A stretch of 38,596 nucleotides of DNA from JBEEOW01 sp041191405 (GCA_041191405.1 JBEEOW010000033.1:1-38596); one strand, 5' to 3'. Positions 23,617-33,057 are shown, numbered from the stretch's first letter. Notes: generated from the sequence alone by a model not told the origin. Program-made: numbers and translations.

Positions 23617-24267
23617 TTAATTTGAAGGTGCAAATTTGGTTCTAATTTTATTTTTTACCTTCTTTTTTGATTCGATGTAGCCTTTTACAAAAACTAATGA
23701 GGTTAATGCAATAAAAAAGAAAACTACATATTCAACGTAATGTTGTAAACTAGGGAAAATTCTACTTAAATAATAGCCAGCTAATACCAACGAAAATACC
23801 CATATTATACCACCAACTACATTGTAGAATGTAAATTTTTTGAAATCCATTTTAATAATTCCAGCTAAAATTGGTGCAAAAGTTCGAACAACTGGTAAAA
23901 AACGAGATACAATTAAGGTTTTTCCACCATATTTTATAAAATATGCTCTGGTTTTTATTAAATATGATTTTTTGAAAAATAAGGAATCTTTTTTATTTAA
24001 AATTTTATTGCCCAAGAACCATCCAAAACCATACCCAAAGAAACATCCTATGATAGAGGATAAAGTAACAGTTGTTAAAAGAGTTACAATATTTACATTA
24101 AGCTTTGATTCACAATACATTCCTGCTAGGAATAATAAATAATCACCAGGTAAAAAGAAGCCGAAAAATAAGCCGTTTTCAGCAAATACTATGGCACAAA
24201 TAAGGTATAATCCCCCTACTTTTATTGCAGTGTCTGCATTAACTAGTAATTCTAAAATTTCATTCAT
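23617..24267 (-). CDS. DedA family membrane protein
   Basis: 216 residues, inner membrane. N-terminal re-entrant region with FAENGLFFGFFLPGDYLLFLAG; central GYGFGWFLGNKIL; then YFIKYGGKTLIVSRFLPVVRTFAPILAGIIKMDFKKFTFYNVVGG, where the conserved R in SRFLPVVRTFAP and the G are typical. Some DedA/DUF1624-type relatives have been shown to flip undecaprenyl phosphate or other lipids; whether this branch does is not certain. It converges on the upstream gene and is 66 bp from scpA on the same strand, so it may be cotranscribed with it. Confidence 0.92.
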   Translation of the reverse strand: MNEILELLVNADTAIKVGGLYLICAIVFAENGLFFGFFLPGDYLLFLAGMYCESKLNVNIVTLLTTVTLSSIIGCFFGYGFGWFLGNKILNKKDSLFFKKSYLIKTRAYFIKYGGKTLIVSRFLPVVRTFAPILAGIIKMDFKKFTFYNVVGGIIWVFSLVLAGYYLSRIFPSLQHYVEYVVFFFIALTSLVFVKGYIESKKKVKNKIRTKFAPSN

Positions 24268-24333
24268 GGTAATATTATTCTTTATGCAAAGCTAAATACT
24301 TAGTGTTAAGAAAATAGTAATTTAACAATATAT

Positions 24334-25125
24334 TTATTGTAAATCGTTGTTTTCTGTATTTTCTACGCTTGTTTCATCGTTAAGTTCTTCTTTAGCAAGT
24401 GGTTCTACCCAAAAGTTATTAAAGCCTTCGCCAACAGAAATACTTATTTTTCGCATTTGAAGTAGCTCGAGTATCGCCAAAAAGTTAAATATGATATATA
24501 TTTTATCAAAATTTTCTTCAAATAGCTGAATAAATGAAACTCTAGATTCAGTTTGTAAGCGTGATTTAATGTTTTCTTTCACTTCATCCAAATCGTAAGC
24601 GTATTGAACTACTCTGTGAATGGGCTTATTTTGTTCAAATTCAAACTTTTTGATTACTTTTTCATACACCTTAAGGAGTTTGTACAAATCAATATCTTGT
24701 AATTCAGATTCTACATCATTTACTTCGGCGAGTTGCTTAAGTTCTGCAACTATGTTTCCTCGTTTTTCTTTTGCTAAACGGTCGGCTTCAAGTTTTGCTA
24801 ATTCACCAATTACAGTTTTATATTTCTTGTATTCTAAAAGATGCTTTACTAAATCTTCACGAGGGTCAATTTCTTTTCCTTTTTCATCTAATTCAGGACG
24901 AGGTAAAAGCATTTTGGCTTTAATACTCATCAAGGTAGCTGCAACCAAAATAAACTCACTAGCGAGCTCAATATTCATTGCCTCCATTTGATGGATATAA
25001 TCTAAAAAGTCGTTTGTTATTTTAAAAATGGGAATATCGTACACGTCTAATTCGTCTCGTTCTATAAAAAACAATAGCAGGTCAAACGGACCCTCAAATA
25101 ATGGAAGTTTTATTTCGTAATTCAC
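24334..25125 (-). CDS. scpA: Segregation and condensation protein A
   Basis: Kleisin subunit of the SMC-ScpAB condensin. 263 residues. YEIKLPLFEGPFDLLLFFIERDELDVYDIPIFKITNDFLDYI at the N-terminus is the SMC neck-binding helical domain. A charged middle (LAKLEADRLAKEKRGNIVAELKQLAEV) links to the winged-helix C-terminus (VSFIQLFEENFDKIYIIFNFLAILELLQMRKISI). A 25-residue acidic tail (ELNDETSVENTENNDLQ) follows. scpB and smc are not in the window. The upstream 288 bp contain copy 2 of the MITE-like element and TTAATTATTAATT-type AT-rich repeats. Confidence 0.94.
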   Translation of the reverse strand: MNYEIKLPLFEGPFDLLLFFIERDELDVYDIPIFKITNDFLDYIHQMEAMNIELASEFILVAATLMSIKAKMLLPRPELDEKGKEIDPREDLVKHLLEYKKYKTVIGELAKLEADRLAKEKRGNIVAELKQLAEVNDVESELQDIDLYKLLKVYEKVIKKFEFEQNKPIHRVVQYAYDLDEVKENIKSRLQTESRVSFIQLFEENFDKIYIIFNFLAILELLQMRKISISVGEGFNNFWVEPLAKEELNDETSVENTENNDLQ

Positions 25126-25220
25126 GACAATTAATTAATAATGAATAATTAAGAATTAGTGATTATCATATTCTACAAATTTAAAAAACAAGTTTGTTAA
25201 TTTGTATTTAATTAGATATT

Positions 25221-25340
25221 CCAGCGAAAACTTTCACTTCGGCTTCGCTCAGCATAACATTTTCGAGTACGTTTACTCGAAAAATTAACTTTACGGTTGC
25301 TGAGCTTGTCGAAGCATTAGTAAAGATAATTTTTCGCTGG
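25221..25340 (-). repeat. Structured MITE-like element, copy 2
   Basis: Perfect 10-bp terminal inverted repeats CCAGCGAAAA / TTTTCGCTGG. Read on the minus strand it aligns throughout with 12452-12570, sharing the block CTCAGCAACCGTAAAGT and TTTTTCGAGTAAA. The inner stem TTTTCGAGTA / TACTCGAAAA is perfect here. The outer inner-stem differs from copy 1 by one compensated pair (G-C to A-T) and one mismatch. It lies between scpA and kmo. Confidence 0.75.
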
Positions 25341-25413
25341 TAACAGAAAGCAACTAATAATTAAGTAATAAGTCAAACAAAATATTAATTCTTAATTACT
25401 AATGCTTAATTCC

Positions 25414-26754
25414 TTAAATATACTTTCCGTAGTCAATATTTTGCCAATTGCTTTCAATGCCTTCAATTTCCATTATTTTTTTCATAATGGCATCTTGCTT
25501 TAAGCCCATTTCTAATGCTTCGGCATAAGGTGTGTGGCTAAATGTAACAAGGGTATATAATGGAGTCCAACGTTCAGGATATTGCTCGTGAATGAGGTTT
25601 TCTATTTTCTTTCTTAATAAAAACATTTCATCTGCCACCAAATCACGCATTTCTATGAAATTTAAACGTGCAAGTTCACAAATGGCATCGGTATTTGGTT
25701 TGCGAGAATTTTCGTATTGTTCCAAAATATTCAACCAATCATTTTTATCATTTTGGTCAATAATTTCTCCGAGAATTCTCACATCTTCAAATCCGCAATT
25801 CATCCCTTGTCCGTAGAATGGCACCATACAATGTGCAGCGTCTCCAATTAAGGCTACTTTATCCTCGTAACACCAAGGCGAACAAGATATTGTAACCAAT
25901 GATGAAGTAGGATTTTTTAAATATTCTTTCTGTAAATTAGGCATTAATGCCAATGCATCAGGAAAATATGCTTGGAAAAATGGTATCAATTTCCCGTCTT
26001 TACTAATTTCATCAAAAGAGTATTCACCTTTGTAAGGCAAAAACAAAGTACAAGTAAATGTTCCGTCGGTATTAGGTAAAGCAATTAACATAAATTTGCC
26101 TCTAGGCCAAATATGCAATGCATTTACTTCAAGTTGGTGCTTTCCGTTGGCATCAGCAGGGATGGTTAGTTCTTTATAACCGTGTTCAAGATAGTTTTGT
26201 GCATAATTATACCTTTCGGTTTTCATCATGGCATTACGAGCTGTTGAAAATGCGCCATCCGAACCAAAAATCACATCTGATTGCACATTGAGCCTACTAC
26301 CAGTAACTGTGTTTTCAAAATTAGCAATGGCATTATTTAAGTTTACATCCCAACATTTTTCGTTGAAATGAAAATTTATATTTTGCTCATTTTCCGCTAT
26401 GGTAACCAGTTTTTCATTAAAAATTTTACGAGAAACAGAGTATATTGCCTGACCTTCTTTGCCGTATGCTTGGTATTTGGTATTGCCATCAATGTTGTGA
26501 ATCATACGTCCGTACATTGGCAAGGCAATCTCTTTTATTTCGGCATCAATACCAAGTTCTTCTAAAGCTCTCCAGCCTCTATCGCTCATGGCAAGGTTTA
26601 TTGAGCGACCTCTATCTACATTTGCCTCACGCATATCTGGGCGACGCTCAAATACATGCACAGTATGTCCCTTTCTCGACAAATAAATAGCTAATATAGA
26701 GCCCACTAATCCTGCACCAAGTACAGTAACTTTAGAAGAAGATTTTTCAATCAC
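25414..26754 (-). CDS. kmo: Kynurenine 3-monooxygenase
   Basis: FAD/NADPH flavoprotein hydroxylating L-kynurenine to 3-hydroxykynurenine, a step of tryptophan degradation and of de novo NAD synthesis from tryptophan. 446 residues, GTG start at 26754. VTVLGAGLVGSILAIYLSRKGH is the Rossmann FAD motif; GRSINLAMSDRGWRALEELG is the KMO-specific segment. LIGDAAHCMVPFYGQGMNCGFEDV is the second FAD motif with KMO context (FYGQGMN). The C-terminus (YTLVTFSHTPYAEAL) fits bacterial KMOs and lacks the eukaryotic membrane tail beyond it. No kynureninase, 3-HAO or tryptophan dioxygenase gene is in the window. It is divergent from uvrB. Confidence 0.93.
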   Translation of the reverse strand: MIEKSSSKVTVLGAGLVGSILAIYLSRKGHTVHVFERRPDMREANVDRGRSINLAMSDRGWRALEELGIDAEIKEIALPMYGRMIHNIDGNTKYQAYGKEGQAIYSVSRKIFNEKLVTIAENEQNINFHFNEKCWDVNLNNAIANFENTVTGSRLNVQSDVIFGSDGAFSTARNAMMKTERYNYAQNYLEHGYKELTIPADANGKHQLEVNALHIWPRGKFMLIALPNTDGTFTCTLFLPYKGEYSFDEISKDGKLIPFFQAYFPDALALMPNLQKEYLKNPTSSLVTISCSPWCYEDKVALIGDAAHCMVPFYGQGMNCGFEDVRILGEIIDQNDKNDWLNILEQYENSRKPNTDAICELARLNFIEMRDLVADEMFLLRKKIENLIHEQYPERWTPLYTLVTFSHTPYAEALEMGLKQDAIMKKIMEIEGIESNWQNIDYGKYI

Positions 26755-27021
26755 AAGCTTAAGGTATTAATAATTGATTGTTAATAAACCGTGAATTTCC
26801 GAAAAAATAATGAAAGTGTTTCTAAAAATTTGCATTTAGGATAAAAATCATGTTTTAGATTTGGAAAACAAAGGTTTGGAATAGTTTAGTTGATAAAATC
26901 TTTAAATCAATTTATAAATCACTTTAACTAATATACTTTCTCTGTAATTCCTACAACAAACAAGCATTATTGCGGTTAATTGTGTAAATTGCTCAATCGT
27001 TTTTTAAAGAAGTACTGCATT

Positions 27022-29043
27022 ATGTCATTCAATCTACAATCTGAATATACTCCATCTGGTGATCAGCCAGTTGCAATTGCAAAATTAATTCAGGGTTTAC
27101 AAAATGGCGATAATTCGCAAACGCTTTTAGGGGCAACTGGTACTGGTAAAACTTTTACTATGGCAAATGTTATTGCTGGCGTTAACCATCCGGCTTTGGT
27201 ATTGAGTCACAATAAAACGCTTGCAGCTCAATTGTATGGTGAGTTAAAGAAATTTTTTCCAGATAATGCAGTTGAATATTTTATTTCATATTACGACTAT
27301 TACCAACCCGAAGCCTTTTTACCAACCTCAGGTTTATATATTGAAAAAGACCTTTCTATCAATAAAGAAATAGAAAAATTACGTTTACATACCACTTCCT
27401 CATTGGTATCCGGACGTAGAGATGTAATTGTAGTAGCCTCTGTATCATGTATCTATGGTATGGGTAATCCTGCTGATTTTAAGGAAAGTGTAATTAGTAT
27501 AAAAGTTGGTCAGCCATTGAACAGAAGTCAGTTTTTGTTTTCATTGGTTGATATTATGTATAGCCGAACAACCCACGATTTTGAACCAGGTAATTTCAGA
27601 GTAAAAGGCGATACTGTGGATATTTTTCCAGCTTATGCTGATTTTGCGTATAGAATTATGTTTTGGGGCGATGAAGTAGAAGGTATTCAACGAGTTGACC
27701 CAGTATCTGGCAAAAAAATACAAGACGAAAAAATTATAGCCATTTTCCCTGCAAACTTATTTGTAACTGGTAAAGAAACCTTAAATGGAGCCATTCGTCA
27801 AATACAAGACGATATGGTTGCTCAAATGCGTTTGTTTGAAAAAGAGGGTCGCTCAGAGGAATCAAAACGTTTGCAAGAACGAACAGAATACGACCTTGAA
27901 ATGATGCGAGAACTTGGTTATTGTTCAGGAATTGAAAACTACTCACGTTACTTTGATGGCAGAGAGCCGGGTTCTCGTCCGTTCTGTTTGCTCGACTATT
28001 TCCCTGATGATTACCTGATGATTATAGATGAATCTCATGTAACCATACCGCAAATTAGAGCCATGTGGGGAGGTGATAGAGCCCGAAAAGTAAACTTGGT
28101 GGAATATGGTTTTAGATTACCTTCGGCAATGGATAACCGTCCGTTGACATTTAACGAATTTGAAGCGCTTCAGAACCAAACAGTATTTGTTTCGGCAACA
28201 CCTTCGGATTATGAATTAAGAAAATCAGATGGTGTGGTGGTAGAGCAAATTATTCGTCCGACAGGTTTACTTGATCCAATTATTGATGTTCGTCCAACAC
28301 AATATCAAATTGATGATTTATTAACAGAAATTGAAGCTCGGGTACAACGTAAGGAAAGAGTATTGGTAACAACACTTACCAAACGAATGGCTGAGGAGTT
28401 AACCAAATATTTCGACAAAGTAAATATCAATGCACGTTTCTTACATTCGGAAGTAAAAACTCTTGATAGAGTAGAAATATTACGAGAATTACGATTGGGT
28501 GTATTTGATGTATTGGTGGGTGTAAACTTATTGCGTGAAGGCTTGGATTTACCAGAAGTATCCCTAGTGGTAATTATGGATGCTGATAAAGAAGGATTTT
28601 TGAGAGACAAACGTTCTCTGATTCAGACAATTGGTAGAGCTGCACGTAACCAAAATGGTATGGTTATTATGTATGCCGATAAAATAACCATGTCGATGGA
28701 GGCTGCCATTGGCGAAACCAACAGACGTAGAGCTGTACAAATGGAATACAATGAAAAACATGGTATTACCCCAAGAACAGTTATTAAAACACATGATGAA
28801 ATAATTGCACAAACAACAGCTGCTGACAATAAAAATCCATTTGCAAAAGGTTATGTAGAACCAGATTATGGCGACATAGAACAGCAAGCCGCCGATCCAT
28901 TAATTGATTTGTTGAGCAAACCACAAATTGAGAAAATGATAGAACAAACCAAAAAACGAATGGAAAAAGCTGCCAAAGAAATGGACTTTATTGAAGCCGC
29001 CCGCTTAAGAGATGAAATGTTTTTGTTACAGAAGAAGTTGTAG
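27022..29043 (+). CDS. uvrB: UvrABC excinuclease subunit B
   Basis: DNA damage-verification helicase of nucleotide-excision repair, cytoplasmic, partner of UvrA and UvrC. 673 residues from ATG 27022 (MSFNLQSEYTPSGDQP); a longer reading from a TTG at 26980 would add residues not found in the family. Walker A LLGATGTGKTFTMANV; YYDYYQPEAFLP and the beta-hairpin around IEKDLSINKEIEKLRL; DESH in IIDESHVTIPQI; motif VI QTIGRAARNQNG. The C-terminal UVR motif (KKRMEKAAKEMDFIEAARLRDE) binds UvrA/UvrC. Complete, no odd residues seen. Divergent from kmo; ends at a strong convergent terminator. Confidence 0.97.
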   Translation: MSFNLQSEYTPSGDQPVAIAKLIQGLQNGDNSQTLLGATGTGKTFTMANVIAGVNHPALVLSHNKTLAAQLYGELKKFFPDNAVEYFISYYDYYQPEAFLPTSGLYIEKDLSINKEIEKLRLHTTSSLVSGRRDVIVVASVSCIYGMGNPADFKESVISIKVGQPLNRSQFLFSLVDIMYSRTTHDFEPGNFRVKGDTVDIFPAYADFAYRIMFWGDEVEGIQRVDPVSGKKIQDEKIIAIFPANLFVTGKETLNGAIRQIQDDMVAQMRLFEKEGRSEESKRLQERTEYDLEMMRELGYCSGIENYSRYFDGREPGSRPFCLLDYFPDDYLMIIDESHVTIPQIRAMWGGDRARKVNLVEYGFRLPSAMDNRPLTFNEFEALQNQTVFVSATPSDYELRKSDGVVVEQIIRPTGLLDPIIDVRPTQYQIDDLLTEIEARVQRKERVLVTTLTKRMAEELTKYFDKVNINARFLHSEVKTLDRVEILRELRLGVFDVLVGVNLLREGLDLPEVSLVVIMDADKEGFLRDKRSLIQTIGRAARNQNGMVIMYADKITMSMEAAIGETNRRRAVQMEYNEKHGITPRTVIKTHDEIIAQTTAADNKNPFAKGYVEPDYGDIEQQAADPLIDLLSKPQIEKMIEQTKKRMEKAAKEMDFIEAARLRDEMFLLQKKL

Positions 29044-29044
29044 A

Positions 29045-29093
29045 AAAACATAAAGCCCTACTAAAGTACAAATTTAGTAGGGCTTTATGTTTT
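29045..29093. terminator. Bidirectional terminator between uvrB and symporter
   Basis: Perfect inverted repeat of at least 20 bp, ATAAAGCCCTACTAAA / TTTAGTAGGGCTTTAT plus flanking A/T tracts, starting 2 nt after the uvrB stop and ending 37 nt before the convergent symporter stop. Confidence 0.85.
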
Positions 29094-29129
29094 AAATATT
29101 TAATGCCTTGTTGAAGGTTGCTTTTTTAC

Positions 29130-30005
29130 CTATTCTATTGATTTTCTTTTATTTATAAAGGAAATAAATATTCCTGCTGTAATAAACATTATTATACTAT
29201 AAACTGCTGCAGGTATTGCCATTGTTGAATTATTTAACATAAATGGACTACTAGCTATAGCTATCGCTAAAGTTCCATTCTGAATACTTGTTTCTATGCT
29301 TATTGTAATTTGTTGTTTTACAGATAAATTAACAAGTTTTGGTATTAAATACCCTATCAACATTCCTCCTAAATTTAATACCAATGCAGCTGGACCAGCT
29401 ACACTAAAAAATTCAATCATATTTGATTTTTCTTTTAAAATTGCTGCTACAATTATCAAAACTAAAAACACTGCCGACATTATTTTAACTGGCTTTTGGG
29501 CTTTTTCTGCAAAATTATTTGATTTTGATTTTATAAACATACCTATACCTGCTGGTAAAAGAGTAACTGTTATTATTCCTAATATTGATTTTACAACATC
29601 CAAATGTAATGCACTACCATTTCCCATATAGTTATGAATTGCAATATTTACCATTACTGGTATTGTAAATATTTTAACAATGCTCGAGATTGCTGTTAGT
29701 GAAATACATAATGCTGTATCGCCATTACCTAAATGTGTAAGTAAATTTGAAGTTGGTCCACCTGGGCACATCGCTAAAATTATTAAACCAACCGCTAATT
29801 CAGGGTTTCCATTTAACATTAAAGCAGCAACTCCAAATCCCAATGCTGGTAATAATATTAATTGTGTAAGTGAACCTATCAATATTGACTTTGGGTTACT
29901 AAATATTCGCTTAAAATCCTGAACAGTAAGAGATAAGCCTAAACCTAACATTATTATGCTTAATGCTAAAGGTAGAAAAACAGATGAAATTATATTTGAT
30001 TGCAT
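29130..30005 (-). CDS. Bile acid:sodium symporter family transporter
   Basis: 291 residues, nine to ten membrane helices. SIIMLGLGLSLTVQDFKRI at the N-terminus (GLSLT..DF, the sodium-site region of the BASS/ASBT group), LIILAMCPGGPTSNLLTHLGNGDTALCISLTAISSI (the broken-helix CPGG motif) and the second broken-helix part SIETSIQNGTLAIAIASS (ETxxQN) are all intact. The natural substrate in free-living bacteria is uncertain: small organic anions such as keto acids have been shown for relatives, so 'bile acid' is only the family name. It is monocistronic. Upstream, TACTTTTG on the minus strand is a -7-like box without a matched -33 box. Confidence 0.9.
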   Translation of the reverse strand: MQSNIISSVFLPLALSIIMLGLGLSLTVQDFKRIFSNPKSILIGSLTQLILLPALGFGVAALMLNGNPELAVGLIILAMCPGGPTSNLLTHLGNGDTALCISLTAISSIVKIFTIPVMVNIAIHNYMGNGSALHLDVVKSILGIITVTLLPAGIGMFIKSKSNNFAEKAQKPVKIMSAVFLVLIIVAAILKEKSNMIEFFSVAGPAALVLNLGGMLIGYLIPKLVNLSVKQQITISIETSIQNGTLAIAIASSPFMLNNSTMAIPAAVYSIIMFITAGIFISFINKRKSIE

Positions 30006-30352
30006 GAATATATATTTTTACAATGATAATAATTATTATTTGAAATTTTGGATATTTTAAATCAAAAGTATTTCAAACAAAATTATATTAATTGGGGATT
30101 TCGTTTTAATCACTTTAAGGGCGATTAATTTGAGTGAAAAATTGCTTTCTGTTTCAATAGTTATTTATGTTATAGTAAAATATTTTTAAGATGCTTATTA
30201 TCATGACTTTATTGATATTTTTTAGTTATTAATAATTGATAAATACATGCTTTTTTAGTAAATTAATCGTTAAAAAATTGAATTTATATAATTTATAATA
30301 TTTTTAAAATATATTGATTTTTACTTTTGTTTAGATTTTAATTCTATTTGTT
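30006..30352. other. 347-bp gene-free, AT-rich divergent region
   Basis: This region lies between the symporter and the lipoprotein genes, which diverge from it. I see no ORF, repeat or terminator here. Only isolated -7-like boxes are visible, TACTTTTG on each strand (the plus-strand one at 30322-30329, 24 nt before the lipoprotein ATG). Confidence 0.5.
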
Positions 30353-31021
30353 ATGAAATACCGAAAATTATATTTTATCGTAGTCCTGTTTGTGTTGATT
30401 GGATGTAAATCTACTTTTGAGTTTAAAGTTTTAGATAATGAAATAATAGACGAAAGTGTAATTTTAAATGATTTATTTAGACTAACAAATAAGCATTGTT
30501 ATTATACAAGTGACGATTCTGATTCAATGGAAATTTATATTTCTAAAGGTGCTACCTCAACACAAGTTGAAATATTTAAACAAAATCAATTACTAATTGG
30601 CGAAAGAACATGGGAGCCTGGTATTTCTGAAATTATAATTACCTTTTCAAAACCAATTATTGGTACAAACTTTTTCTTCCACTCTTTAAATAACGATGCA
30701 TCAGGTAAAGAAATAATAACTGATTTTGAAATAATTACAGAAAATGATCGAAATATTACTAGTTCTTCTCGTTTATTTTGGAAAAACAAATTCCCATATT
30801 CTGAGGATTTTTCAACAATGTCACTACAAACTATTTTTGATCCAGTATCAAATACTATTTCTGCAACTGAAGGAAATTGTTGTAAAACTGCTAACGGAAG
30901 AATATTTATTGAAAATAATATACCTTTTAATAAAGTTAAATTTAAAATTATTGTTACCGAAGGAACACCATATGGGGTTTATTTAGCAAATGCAATTAGG
31001 TATGTTTTACCTAAAAAATAA
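30353..31021 (+). CDS. Lipoprotein, unrecognised family
   Basis: 222 residues: signal peptide with lipobox VLIGC (Cys18). The rest is predicted beta-rich and soluble, with patches EIIITFSKPIIGTNFFFHSL and FKIIVTEGTPYGVYLANAIRYVL and two adjacent cysteines (GNCCKTANGR) near residue 180. I recognise no domain. The even spread of strands with TATIONAL loops fits a periplasmic or surface beta-sandwich. It stands alone: divergent from the symporter and convergent with the TIMP-like gene. A TACTTTTG box at 30322-30329 may be its -7 element. Confidence 0.7.
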   Translation: MKYRKLYFIVVLFVLIGCKSTFEFKVLDNEIIDESVILNDLFRLTNKHCYYTSDDSDSMEIYISKGATSTQVEIFKQNQLLIGERTWEPGISEIIITFSKPIIGTNFFFHSLNNDASGKEIITDFEIITENDRNITSSSRLFWKNKFPYSEDFSTMSLQTIFDPVSNTISATEGNCCKTANGRIFIENNIPFNKVKFKIIVTEGTPYGVYLANAIRYVLPKK

Positions 31022-31066
31022 TTTTTGTTTTAATAAAACTTAAAGTTTAATTGAATAAATATATTA

Positions 31067-31564
31067 TTATCTCACCCTTTCGCTTACTTCATCAAAACTC
31101 ATTTGTTCCATATTTTGTCCAGTTCCTACAATTGCATTTTTTGTTTTTAAATCTGCAACACACCAATATTGTCCACAGTCTGAAATAAAATAATCACTAT
31201 GTTTTTCACCCCATAATCCTGATTTTGGATTTCCATTTTGTAAGGCAACAACCATAGTTTGGTTCATCCTAAATTGAGTTAAAAATACTCTGCAAAGTTT
31301 TCCATCGTCACCCCATATTTTAATTGTTGAGCGAGTTTCTGCACCTTTTAAAATTTTAATTACATCAACTTCCATAGAAATTGGTGTTCTTTTGTTTTGA
31401 ATTAATTTAAATGTTGAATATTGTTTTACCTTAACTACCAATACTACAGGTGTTTTTTTGGCTACTACCAAAAAATCTCCAGCATTTTCGCAGTCGCAAG
31501 CAAATGCCGGAATTAATGTAATTGTTAATAAAATAGTTAGGATTCTTTTATATAAAGTTTTCAT
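31067..31564 (-). CDS. Secreted TIMP/netrin-like (NTR, OB-fold) protein
   Basis: 165 residues from the ATG at 31564; a longer reading from 31630 starts inside CAGTACT-type repeats and would bury the signal peptide. The signal peptide ends PAFA-C, so the mature protein would begin Cys-Asp-Cys (C23, C25). The -3 position is Ala, so this is not a lipobox. The fold-like pattern VVLVVKVKQYSTF..ISMEVDVIKILKG..STIKIWGDDGKLCRVF..MNQTMVVAL, and later cysteines in FISDCGQYWCVADL, follow bacterial TIMP-like proteins, whose mature N-terminal Cys-x-Cys is the hallmark of the NTR fold. Eukaryotic TIMPs inhibit metalloproteases; bacterial roles are not established. It is 90 bp downstream of the LolC/E-type permease gene. 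Confidence 0.7.
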   Translation of the reverse strand: MKTLYKRILTILLTITLIPAFACDCENAGDFLVVAKKTPVVLVVKVKQYSTFKLIQNKRTPISMEVDVIKILKGAETRSTIKIWGDDGKLCRVFLTQFRMNQTMVVALQNGNPKSGLWGEKHSDYFISDCGQYWCVADLKTKNAIVGTGQNMEQMSFDEVSERVR

Positions 31565-31653
31565 AATATTGGTACTGAGTGCTGAGCAAAAAGTACGGAG
31601 AGAATAGTTCATTGTATACTCTGTACTCAATACTATATACTCAAAACTCTAAT

Positions 31654-32883
31654 TTATTTATTTAAATTATCTTTTATAATTAACTTTTGTGCATTTAATG
31701 CAGGAGGAATTGATACGAGCATAGTAACTACAATTATAATAATAGCAGTTATCACAAAATCCATTGGAATTAATTTTACTGGATAATTATCTACTAATGA
31801 GGTTTCCATTCCCATTGAAACTAATCCATATTTAATTTGAGCTAAACATATACCCAAACCACTTACCAAGCCAACTATTGCTCCTGAAAAAGCTATTAGT
31901 GCCCCTTCAAAAATAAATATATTTCTAATATCTTTTCTACTTGCCCCAATTGACATTAATACTGCAATATCTCGTTGTTTTTCAATAACTAACATTGACA
32001 GCGAGAAAAATATATTAATTGATGCTACACTTAATATCAATGCAAAAGTAAGAATCACAAATATTTTCTCAATTTTTACCGCTTTTATAAGTGATGCATG
32101 TTGTTCATCTGCATTCAGAACTTTAAACTTATCGCCAATAACGTCTTTAATTTTTGAAATTACTTTATTGATTTTTTCACCTTTTACAGTTTTTATTTCT
32201 AGTGAAGTTCGTTTGTCTTGGTAGTCCATTAATCGTTCACAAAAAGATATTGGAACAAAAATGTAATGGTCGTCATATTGTTTTTCAATAGCAAACACTC
32301 CTTCAGGTAAAATAATATCTCTATTAAATGCACTTTCTGGGTTGAGTGATGCATTTCTACTAACTCTAGGATACCATAATTGTAAAGGGTATATTCTATT
32401 TCGGATATTGATAGACATTTGATTTTGAATTCCTCTGCCTATTATGGCATACTCAATTTTGCCTCTTTTAAAAATATAGTTTCCATCTACAATCATGGAA
32501 TCCATCCTGTTTTGATGTTTAAAATTATCGGTAACTCCTTTTAGTTTAACTACTATTTGTTTATCTTGATATCTAAGCAATGCATTGTCTTCAATTATTT
32601 CGCTTACATGGTCTACGCCTTCAACCTTTTTTATTTTATCTAAAAAAACACTGTTTACCAGAAACGCTTTACCTTCAACAGGTACTATTTTTATTTCTGG
32701 ATCAAAAGTTCCATATAAACTTCTAATTAAATCTTCCATACCATTAAATACTGAAAGAACCACTACCAACGACATAGTTCCAACTGCTACTGTAAGCATT
32801 GAAATAATAGATATGACATTGATAAAGCTCCTTTTTTGGGTAGAAAGGAAATATCTTTTGGCTATAAAAAGTGAAGTATTCAA
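31654..32883 (-). CDS. LolC/LolE-type ABC transporter permease (FtsX/MacB fold)
   Basis: 409 residues. The N-terminus SLFIAKRYFLSTQKRSFINVISIISMLTVAVGTMSLVVVLSVFNGMEDLI is the characteristic first helix of LolC/E. A periplasmic domain of about 220 residues follows, then FVILTFALILSVASINIFFSLSMLVIEKQRDIAVLMSIGAS with the coupling helix, and two more helices at the C-terminus. By family it extracts lipoproteins from the inner membrane towards LolA with a LolD ATPase. LolD is not beside it, which is normal in this phylum. In Bacteroidota one gene often replaces the LolC/LolE pair. The gene ends 90 bp before the TIMP-like gene. Confidence 0.92.
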   Translation of the reverse strand: MNTSLFIAKRYFLSTQKRSFINVISIISMLTVAVGTMSLVVVLSVFNGMEDLIRSLYGTFDPEIKIVPVEGKAFLVNSVFLDKIKKVEGVDHVSEIIEDNALLRYQDKQIVVKLKGVTDNFKHQNRMDSMIVDGNYIFKRGKIEYAIIGRGIQNQMSINIRNRIYPLQLWYPRVSRNASLNPESAFNRDIILPEGVFAIEKQYDDHYIFVPISFCERLMDYQDKRTSLEIKTVKGEKINKVISKIKDVIGDKFKVLNADEQHASLIKAVKIEKIFVILTFALILSVASINIFFSLSMLVIEKQRDIAVLMSIGASRKDIRNIFIFEGALIAFSGAIVGLVSGLGICLAQIKYGLVSMGMETSLVDNYPVKLIPMDFVITAIIIIVVTMLVSIPPALNAQKLIIKDNLNK

Positions 32884-33057
32884 GGTTTAATGTACAATTT
32901 ATGTAATATTATATCGGAAAGATAACTATTTTATTTTTGAATATTAATTATTTTGTACCTCTAATTTAATTTGATACATTACAACTTTTAAAAATATCTT
33001 TTAATTTAGCTGTTACAAATTGCAAAACTTTCTTTTTCAGAAAATTACTTCTATACA

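Noticed and set aside
26980..27021. Longer N-terminus for UvrB from a TTG
   Set aside because: UvrB proteins begin at the MSFNLQSEYTPSGDQP-like position, which has an ATG at 27022.
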